Made by a program: the position numbers and the translations under genes. Under the pieces are notes generated by a model. The model did not search any database, was not told where the DNA came from, and saw only the letters and a list, made by a program, of their open reading frames with translations. Shown piece after piece: positions 55,692 to 64,000 of a stretch of 64,000 nt of DNA. Each line of letters opens with the position of its first letter. Within the stretch, counting starts at the first letter, position 1. Location: contig CM055097.1 of the NCBI GenBank assembly GCA_029204225.1, positions 66,794,941 to 66,858,940 on the forward strand, written 5' to 3'. Source of the stretch: Diphasiastrum complanatum (lineage: Eukaryota > Streptophyta > Lycopodiopsida > Lycopodiales > Lycopodiaceae).

Positions 55692-56286
55692 AGAGAGAGT
55701 GTGGAAAATTTTAACTAGTTTTGCTATTTTGGTCATATTTGTATATTTGGCAATTGAGACCAATTTTCATAATAGACTTAGAGTTTGACTTTTCAAAGTT
55801 ATATTAGTCTAAAAGCATTTAAATAAACACTTTTTGAAAGTGTGGAAAAGTGTAGTACACGATTTTTTGAAAATTCAATTTGAATGTTGGAGACATTGAA
55901 TCTAGTCCACATTAATGCTAGGGTTTTTTTGATATGGAGGGAAACCAAGATCATTAATGAGATATGGATCTGTTATATATGGCTGTACACACATGGGAAG
56001 CTCTCTCTCTCTCTCTCTCATGGGCTCTATTACGTAAATATATTACTCTATTTACTTTGCAAACCTCTATAGAATGCAAATGTCACGTAATAACCCTTTT
56101 TACTGGTCGGGGCGAAAGAAAAATGCATTGCTATGATAGAAGACCCCATTTTTTTAATTATTAAAAAAAAAAATTGGTGGAAAAGTTGGTAGACTTTCCA
56201 AGGGCCAAGATCTGTGCACACTCTGAACAGTCAATCTAACGGTCGACAGCTATTTGCACTTAGTACACCTAAGTGTCCTCTGATTC

Positions 56287-56293
56287 TATAAAG
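56287..56293 (+). promoter_or_regulatory. TATA box upstream of the CT repeat
   Basis: TATAAAG about 30 bp upstream of the (CT)n tract, the spacing expected for a plant transcription start in a pyrimidine-rich region. Confidence 0.4.
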
Positions 56294-56313
56294 AGGGAAG
56301 TCACAAAACCCTA

Positions 56314-56428
<115 letters not shown>

Positions 56429-58639
56429 TTAGCCCTGCTCTACTGGTGCTTTTCTTTACGGTGATTGCTATTGAAGAGGAATACTCGTGAATGCTACTGG
56501 AAGTACAATCGTGTGAACGATACTGCAACCTAAGGTGAGAATGCTATGAACAATGTTAGCTCGCTGATAATGAAGGTTTTGTGCTATACTTTATGATTAG
56601 GAATGAATGTTTACAACTTGTTGTGATTACCATTGTGTAGTAGCAAGTTTTGGCTTGCAAAACTATGATTCGACATCCTTACAGTCAAGCGCTGCCTCAA
56701 GGAGCAGAAGTGGGCACCTGTACAGGTATTTTTTCTATCATTGATTGATTTATAGTTGGCGTTGGATAGCGATCCACGTGTATACTGAAAGTATAACTGA
56801 TTATGTGTGAATAGTAGTCGCTGGCCAGCGCTATCTATGTAGCGGAATGGGCTGCTAGCCAGCGCTGCTTTCTGAGTATTAAATCCATATTGATACTGCG
56901 ATGAAGCATGGCCTTGCATGCATGCATTATTCCACACTTTTTACAGTATATAAGGATGGAAAAAGTGCGATGGACGGCTGTCTTTACTTATGGATTCCAG
57001 TGATTATAATGATGAATTGATAAGAGCATTCCTACTATTCCATTGGCTGTTACTTGCTATAATTGGTTGTTCTGGATGATTGCTATGTTTGTATGATACA
57101 GACTATGATGATTGATGCCTCTGATAAGGAGTGGATTGGCTTCTAAGAGTGTAACTTGAAGAATGTTTGGTTTGATTGTTTCTTTGAGAAGACGTATACA
57201 CAAAACATAGTTATCGGGATGTTGTGGATGCTGTGGGGAAGGAACTGCTCTTGAATAAGCTGAATGATAAGTTAATAATCTGCGGCAAAATGATGGATTA
57301 ACTATTGTTAATGACTATGAGGGTGACAGAAGTACTTTACGCTTAACACAATACTTTCGGTTTGAATCTTCTAGCACATAGGTGATTTGTTAAAACAGCT
57401 GAAGATGGATAATTCGCAAGAGATGACGTTGTCTATCATTCAGGTATGATGCTATACGAAACTACACCAATACGGTGGTTAGCCTTATTCGTTACTACAG
57501 GAAGTCTTATCCATGCATGATTATACTGAAATTTCTTCCTTGAAAGGTAATAACTAATAATGATTAGAATGGTTTAATCTTATGTACGTTAAAAATAGAC
57601 ATGAACTTGTATTTTTTATGTAATTAAATTCGCTTGCATCTGATGTCCCAGTGTTGTTTGTAAGGTCACGTACTCATATAGAGCTTGACAATGGTACAGT
57701 TGAATGGCATGGATTTGTCCAAGTTGTTCGGTGTTTGGGCTCTCGAAAAATAGTTACGGGATATCCATGGGGGCTAGTATAGCACGGAAGTGCTCTAGTA
57801 CCTCATACTGTGACCATAGTCATATCTCTGTCCATCAATATAGTGAAGTATAGTTGCTTACATGGAAAATGTAAATGTGAACCTAATACATGTCTTTTGC
57901 TCTTGTACTGATCGGTATGGCTTATGCCCTGATACGACTTTGTTAAAGAGCAGAATGTATTGCTTAATAATGAAGTGAATGATTGGGAAGGTTGGACGTA
58001 CTTTTTATAAATGCAATTTAGCTGATAAAATAGTGAATCTTGTTTCGGAAATGAGTAACAACTGATGCTTACCTATGACACCTGTCTTCCTCACGCGACT
58101 AACTTGTGCGGTTTTGTTGTGTGGGATGGTGGCAGGTAACAGCTGGGTGGCTTAGAACTTGCTTCGCTTTATGGTACTCTTCTGTACTGTTATACTTTAT
58201 ACAGCTGTATTTTTACCTGTTATGCTATAAATTGAAGGGTTCAAAGGGTTTGGTCTTGACTTGTCAAGAGGGACTATGTGAAATCTTGTTACTTTCATCT
58301 CATTTCATGCTTATACCTGGTTCTCTTGGGTTCATCTAGCCATTGGTGCACTATATTTGTGATATCTTGCAATCTTGTGTGTAGAATGCTTATTTTATGC
58401 TATTTTCAAATCCACACATGTGAGATATAGTAGCTTAATATTTTTGTATGGACATCAACTTCATCATATCTTTTGTTTGATGTTTGATCAAATTTTTATT
58501 GAGTTTGTATCTCTTTCATAGACTAGTTGTTGATTTTTCTACATTGGCAAAATTGGTAGAGGTGATCTATTTTTAAATAAAGATCAAGTTATGGAATTGG
58601 ATCTTAAATGATCTGAATTTCTTCACACCACCTTGTTCC

Positions 58640-60755
58640 TAAGGCTAATAGCTCATTTTGGGCCTACAGAGCTTACATTGGATATTATATAGCGTTGATG
58701 AGCACTGATGTATTAAAAGTACATGACATGCCCACTACTTAAACATTTTTGTCCTAAAAAATGAAGACGTCTGCTTACTAAACTCAAATGCTCAAGTTAA
58801 GTAGTCTTGATTGAGAATGTCATATCCAACAGCTTCATGGCAATTGTTGAATAAATGAGTTGTGACCCAATAATTGTCTTCATCAAGAAGGTTTTCCTAG
58901 TGAACTAGATATTCTTTGATTATCTTGTCGTTTTGCAATATCTTGTCCTGACATCCAACAACTTTGGCTAGTTCCAAAACCATATTACCTTCATGATCCA
59001 AAGGTGGTAGACTAGGAGTTGTAGTTGAGTGTTCTCCCAAGATCTTCTTAAAAAGAGAGACATGAAACACTCGGTCGTTGATGGTAGATCATACGAGTTG
59101 TTGATGGTAGATCTAATTCATAATTCAACTTCCCGATCTTCTTCACAATCTTGAAAGGTCCATAACTCTTGGAACCAGTTTTTTGCTTTGAGTTTTCTTT
59201 AACTTAGTGTATTTATAAGGTTGTAATCTTAAATACCCAAAATCTCCTTTAACAAAGTCACGAAAAGACCTTTCAGATCGACGTACTGCTTCATTCGCAT
59301 CTGTGATATTTTAATATGCTCATGAATAGATTTTAAAATATTCATTCATGTGCTGAACGTAGTCCACAACTGCTGGAACTACAACCTCTGACAAATCTAC
59401 ACTAATAGGTTGTAATGATTCATGGCCATATAATGCAAAGTAAAGTGTCATGCCAATTGACATGTGTGGTACAACCAATCTATCCACCTTGTCTGGTGGT
59501 CTAAAACAAAGTGTCGCAAATAGCACTCCAACCACCGGTTGACCCTTTCCGTCTATCCATCAATTTTCAGATAAAATGATGTACTTAAGCACATTTTAGT
59601 GCCCAACTTGTCCATTAAAACCTTCCAGAAATGGAAATAAATCTGTTGTTTCTATCACTCACTATCTCCTTTGATATCCCATGTAATTTGAAGATGTTCT
59701 TCAGTATTTGTGATATTTGGGTTGCACTGTTAGTAGTTTTATAAGATAGAAAATGTGCATATTTTGTACGTTGATTCACCACCACACAAATATCATCATA
59801 TTCCCCAGACGTGGTCAGCAAGGAAGGTATAAAATCCATGCTAATACTTGTCCAATATTGTGTATGAATAGATAGCGGATGCAATAAACCTGGTTGCTTG
59901 ACATGTTCCATCTTATTAACTTGACAATGGATATATTCTTGCAAATATGTATATTTAGTCTTCTTCATACCAACCCATTTGAATAGCTTCTTGATTGTTT
60001 GATATGTCTTCAACATTCCATTGTCCAACACTTGGAGATGAGTATAGCTCATATAATACTTGTCTAATAAACTTGGATTTAGGAGCAAGCACAATTATAG
60101 AATTATCTTACAACAATATTTGTTCTTGCCTCCTATAATGGATGAATAACATAATTGGAGTTTTGTGATTCCTCCTAAATCTCTTTTAAATTTGAATCCT
60201 CTATATACTCTGCTTGGATGTCTTTTACCCAATTAGCACAATGTGCCTCAAGTATTCCACCTCATCTTGAGCAAATTCACATTTGGTGATTTTTGCAAAC
60301 AGCTTGTATTCTCGAAGAATACTTAAGATCGTGTTCAAATTTCGCATGTTCTTCCATGTTTCTACTATATATCAGGATGTCATCAAAGAATACCAACACA
60401 AACAAGTAAAGATAAGGTTTAAAGATCTTATTTATGAGAGCTTGAAAAGTAGCAGGAGCATTAGTTAATCCAAAAGACATAACTTTGAATTCAAAATATC
60501 CCCTATCAGTTCAAAAAGTTGTTTTATGTTGATCCTACTCTTTGACCTTGATTTGATGGTATCTCGAACATAGATCTATTTCTGAAAAAACATTGGCTCC
60601 TTTCAAAGCATCCAACAAGTCATCTACCCTGGGAGTAGATATCTATATTTATGGTAACTTTGTTAAGGGCTTGATAGTCGATACACATCCTGAACGTTCC
60701 ATCTTTCTTCCTAACAAGTAACATAGGAGATGCAAAAGGTGAATTACTCTTGGTT
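58640..60755 (-). pseudogene. Ty3/gypsy (chromovirus-like) pol remnant
   Basis: On the minus strand RT begins near 60750: [20 protein letters not shown], then [38 protein letters not shown] and [18 protein letters not shown], which is gypsy-type order with the FDD active site. A deletion removes RNase H. Integrase follows at 60094-59615: KKLFKWVGMKKTKYTYLQEY with CQVNKMEHVKQPGLLHPL, SISMDFIPSLL, VVVNQRTKYAHFLSYK and KEIVSDRNNRF. Then IGMTLYFALYG near 59430, and near 59060-58900 FHVSLFKKILG and KEYLVH*ENLLDEDNYWV. The last piece resembles a chromodomain with Trp replaced by a stop. Many frame breaks. It ends 5' where it joins element F, and no LTR was recognised. Confidence 0.85.
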
Positions 60756-61374
60756 CTTGCTCCTACCTTTGTGCTTGTCCTTGACAAATAGAGCTTTCCC
60801 TCAAGAGTTTGTACTCTTGTCTTGATTCTTCAGAAATAAGCACACTTTGAAGATCCTCCAGGCTTGGTAGTTCCTCCTTAATGGCATAGGATTGGACAAG
60901 GTTATCAAATTCACTTTTCAAGCAATTGAGAATGACTTGGACTAGCTCATTTTGATTGATAGAATCACCAATGCATGTAAGATCTCTATGAATATCCTTG
61001 ACTCTCAAAACATAACTAGATGCACTCTCGTCACTCTTTTGGATACTTTGAAAGATTTTATTTCTAAGAGTGAGGATCCTAGAGGTGTTCTTAGCCTCAT
61101 AGATAGTCTTGTGACAATCCCAAGCTTCTTTGGCTGTTGTGCAAGTACCTATCTCCCTCAATATCTCATTAGAGACATTCATCTTAATGTAGTGGAGAGC
61201 CATCCTAGCTCTCTTCTTCTCTTGAAGAAATTGAGATTCTTCTTCAAGGCCAAGAACAAAGTTCATCACATCTTGAAGGATAAAGATGGACTCCATTCTC
61301 AACTTCCATATTGAATAGTTTGAAGTGGACAATCTCTCACTTGGTTCCAACAAGCATGAACTCATTGAAGCCAT
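60756..61374 (-). pseudogene. gag N-terminal part of family I element F
   Basis: From ATG 61374 (MASMSSCLLEPSERLSTSNY) it follows the gag of the intact element closely (ALHYIKMNVSNEILREIGTC, NELVQVILNCLKSEFDN, LVQSYAIKEELPSLEDLQSV) up to [11 protein letters not shown] small internal deletion then precedes the junction with the gypsy remnant at about 60756. Four codons are missing around EKKRARM compared with the intact copy. Everything after gag is gone. Confidence 0.9.
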
Positions 61375-62085
61375 CTAAAGTGAAAAGAACTCAAATGATG
61401 AACAAAAAATTTTGCTACACACTCTCGATAGGATCCAATGATGATGTGCTATCAACTCCTATGAAAGATCTTGCAACAAATTGTGAGATGAATCTCACTA
61501 GCTATCTCAATCTCTTCAAAACTAGATCTATATCACATCAAATGATGGAGTATGGGCAAAATTAGGATCAAACAGTCTTAGCATGTGTGAAATACACTAA
61601 GAAACAAAATTTGACTCAAATACAATGATATTGCATGAAACAATTTGGCTAAGATCTCAAAACAATGTCTAGATCACATATAGATAAGATTGGTAAGCAT
61701 CCAACTGTGATTTGGGATCAAACAAGCAATCTCTTGACCAAACCAAATGTGTCCACCCAGGTCTCGGTGCCCTACCCTCTTCAAAAGCTTATAACTTTTG
61801 ATTGGCTCAACCAAATGGAATGAGATTGATTGCATCAGAAATTAGACAAAAATACCATCAAAACAAGCTATCTAGCAAGATTTTTGGATCAAACATCTCT
61901 CAAACGGAAATTGGATATTTCTCACACGTGTCTGAGCACTTGATTCCATACAGTACCAGGTCAGACCCAATCAATGCCCTATTGATCTCTTTTGATCCAA
62001 AAATGAACATGATAGCTAGGAAAATGGATCTTGACAATTTCCAGCTCAATATCTAATGGATGGAAATGCATGGTAACCTTAGGTA
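61375..62085 (-). other. 5' leader of element F
   Basis: It aligns with 48368-49110 of the intact element (for example CCAAATGTGTCCACCCAGG and CTCACACGTGTCTGAGCAC). It holds the shared G-box palindrome near 61921. No gene. Confidence 0.8.
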
Positions 62086-62098
62086 GGCTCGGATACCA
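62086..62098 (-). other. primer-binding site of element F
   Basis: The minus strand reads TGGTATCCGAGCC, the same A-to-C variant as in element G. Confidence 0.8.
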
Positions 62099-62778
62099 TG
62101 TGAATTTCACACGTGTAGAGTGCCCACTACATGTGATTTGGATCTCCTAAGGTGTGTGGATGCACAATGATCAAGATTATATTGAGATTCAAGATCTATC
62201 TAGCTCTCAATGGCAAACACACACTACTACATGCATTAACTCACTTCCAAAGTACACGTGTGGGAAGTGTTTCAAAATAAAACTAAGTAAAATTAAGCTC
62301 CTCTCCTTGGGTAGAGAGAGAATCCTACCAATAGCTCTCGGATAGAGAGAGCTTAGTCTCAAAATCCACAAAATCTCCAAATCAATTAGATCAAAGTGAG
62401 AAGTACAATGATACTATAGATTCACGAGCTAACACAATGCTCAAACATGATTGGACCACACTTTTGCCACATCTCAATCCTATTGGACCATTGACCCATC
62501 CATCTCTAAATCCTATTGGACCATTCATGGTTCCACCTATAAATCCTATTGGACCTCTTGAACTCCATCAAACAAAAGCCTTACACATGTCTACTATCCA
62601 TTTAGCTCGAGTTTTGCCTCATACACTACTTTGGCTCAATAGTGGCATCACATGTGGAATTGAACAATTTGCCATTATGCCAAATTTGACCCTATCAACA
62701 TTCTAGACCAAGATGCTTGACAGAAAAGAGTATAAGACCCCTATAACTAACATAGATAACCTTTTTACATTTCTCACA
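62099..62778 (-). repeat. 5' LTR of element F (family I)
   Basis: 680 bp. The minus strand starts TGTGAGAAATGTAAAAAGG and ends CACACGTGAAATTCACA-like before the primer-binding site. It is co-linear with the 737 bp family I LTR but more diverged and shorter. Confidence 0.88.
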
Positions 62779-63279
62779 ACTCATACCGGGTGTTTTCCTC
62801 GCCTAAAGCTCATCAGTCCTTGTTCAACATTAGAGGAGTTCCAAAATAAAATAAGATCCTTTTTAAAGATACTTTTATTTATTTTTCTTTAGTTTCGACC
62901 ATCACCAGGCCCAATCAAAATGCACAGATTTGAAATCCAAGTAACGTAGTTCAAATTAACTGAGAAATAAAAATACAATATAGAAAACTTTGAAATTTGT
63001 GTCCGGGCAGCATGGACTTATCCCATTGGTTTCTTCTTCCTGTCCGACACGTGCTAATCTGCCGACGTCAATACCTCAAGTTAAATTTACTTGACTATGC
63101 TGGTTAGTATAATGAAATTTTCTAACTATACTAGTTACAGTTATAGAAATACAGTATGTATAGTTACATAAAATATGGTATACACAGTTCTGTGACTATG
63201 TTGGCATTCACATTAGATTTAATGTGATACGAAAAATTGAAATTAGGATCATATCGGAAAGATTTTTGGCGCCCAAGCT
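62779..63279. other. spacer, possible promoter of the next gene
   Basis: No ORF. TTTGGCGC at 63265-63272, 15-20 bp before the first possible ATG, equals the plant E2F consensus TTTSSCGC. This could be chance. Confidence 0.25.
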
Positions 63280-63282
63280 TTG

Positions 63283-63834
63283 AAAATAGCAATGGCAAGG
63301 AGACCCAGATCTACAATCGAGTCTGTGATTCTTTACAATGAGAAAGATGAAGCTGATAACTGGAAGCCAACAAAATATACAAAGAATTCATGGATATTGC
63401 TGCATCCATCATCAAAGGGCAATTTTCGACAAAAGAAAAGAGCAAAAATGACATACAAATCTTATTGGAAAGCAAAAATTTTGGAGTTTAAGACTACCTC
63501 GGAGGTCAATCGATATCAGAAGTTTTAGTACAACATGTATATATGCATTCAGAAATCAAAGTACATGATATCAATCCTCATGATCATCGAAAATATAATT
63601 GTAAGTATATCAAAACATATGCACTCTACAACAATCATATGTGATTTTCTTTATTGATGCTCTTCTAATTATGATTTAAATGTTTCAACATTGTTTTTTT
63701 CTTTCAGATTTATATCCATCATGCATAAGTGAATGGGAGCCAACACAATCACTTGCGGGAATATTGGACGTGATTCATTCTGATGTCGAAAAGCTACAAT
63801 ACAGAGGAAAATGTCCAAAGGAACTTGCAGATTA
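63283..63834 (+). pseudogene. unknown gene, broken by frameshift and a copia fragment
   Basis: The first block 63280-63528 reads MARRPRSTIESVILYNEKDE, then KGNFRQKKRAKMTYKSYWKA and KILEFKTTSEV. A one-step frame change near 63500 gives SISEVLVQHVYMHSEIKVHD and INPHDHRKYNC up to a GTAAGT donor at about 63601. After a TTTCTTTCAG acceptor (63707) the exon reads DLYPSCISEWEPTQSLAGIL and DVIHSDVEKLQYRGKCPKEL. It is cut at about 63834 by a copia fragment. Splice signals and coherent protein on both sides of the intron support a real gene. I do not recognise the family. The start is either ATG 63280 or the later Met at 63292. Confidence 0.5.
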
Positions 63835-64000
63835 GATCAGGCTTTCTACCTGTCCACATTTCGTACGATGTTTTGTTTTCCAAGGCTATCGTTGTTGATT
63901 TGTTCTGCAGGAGTACCGCTGCAGCTATTGTCTCAGCCCAAAATTGACTCGACAATCGAACATGTGCCATCATGCATCTGGCTCCTTCGACTAGTGTCAT
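63835..64000 (-). pseudogene. copia integrase fragment, continues beyond the window
   Basis: The minus strand reads LVEGARCMMAHVRLSSQFWA, then ETIAAAVLLQNKSTTIALEN and YEMWTGRKPDL. This is the C-terminal integrase region of a copia polyprotein just after the catalytic Glu. Homology starts abruptly at the boundary with the gene fragment. The rest lies past the window end. Confidence 0.85.

Overview
The window looks like nuclear DNA of a land plant. It is AT-rich, gene-poor and built mostly of broken or nested LTR retrotransposons. The Ty1/copia elements prime from tRNA-iMet (TGGTATCAGAGC after the 5' LTR, seen repeatedly on both strands), and CACTA and Ty3/gypsy relics occur as well. The lineage cannot be fixed from sequence alone. 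The one long intact non-transposon ORF resembles fungal-type AAA ATPases rather than a familiar angiosperm gene, which hints at a non-seed plant, but weakly.

Layout. 0-3.6 kb: a possible two-exon gene tail, then a copia RNase H remnant with its LTR. 4.1-6.2 kb: a family I LTR joined to the 3' half of a non-autonomous copia element with a family III LTR. 8.5-10.5 kb: tandem ~340 bp units rich in GTACCAA. 10.6-12.0 kb: a broken coiled-coil coding region (minus). 12.2-14.6 kb: a decayed copia element (D). 15.6-17.8 kb: an intronless 736-codon AAA ATPase ORF (minus) whose 5' end runs into a retroelement. 17.7-22.7 kb: two minus-strand non-autonomous copia elements (H and G). They keep gag, protease and a remnant of the integrase zinc region, but carry non-retroviral ORFs in place of the integrase core, RT and RNase H. 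23.1-25.2 kb: a broken family II copia. 25.9-29.5 kb: CACTA TNP2 remnants (minus) head-to-head with a small spliced gene (plus). 29.8-35.7 kb: a nearly full-length but stop-ridden copia (C). 35.7-36.8 kb: a motif-rich leader-like region.

37.3-58.6 kb is a nest. Family III copia E is split inside its integrase. The interruption is an unrelated segment with gene fragments and possible terminal inverted repeats. That segment hosts a family II copia, and the family II gag is interrupted by an intact family I copia (two 737 bp LTRs, AGAGT target duplication, one 1329-codon gag-pol ORF). E's 3' LTR is itself split by a ~2.3 kb segment with a TATA box and a (CT)n run.

58.8-60.8 kb is a gypsy chromovirus relic, 60.8-62.8 kb a 5'-half family I copy (F), and 63.3-64.0 kb a broken unknown gene abutting a further copia fragment.

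How it fits together: family I has a copy that looks coding-competent. Family III appears to include an autonomous type (E, now dead) and gag-PR-cargo derivatives (the element ending at 5.6-6.2 kb, G and H) that would need integrase and RT in trans. LTRs of families I, II and III share a palindromic TTTCACACGTGTGAAA-type motif containing a G-box. The AAA ATPase is the best candidate for a functional non-transposon protein gene. All positions, alignments and difference counts were made by eye.
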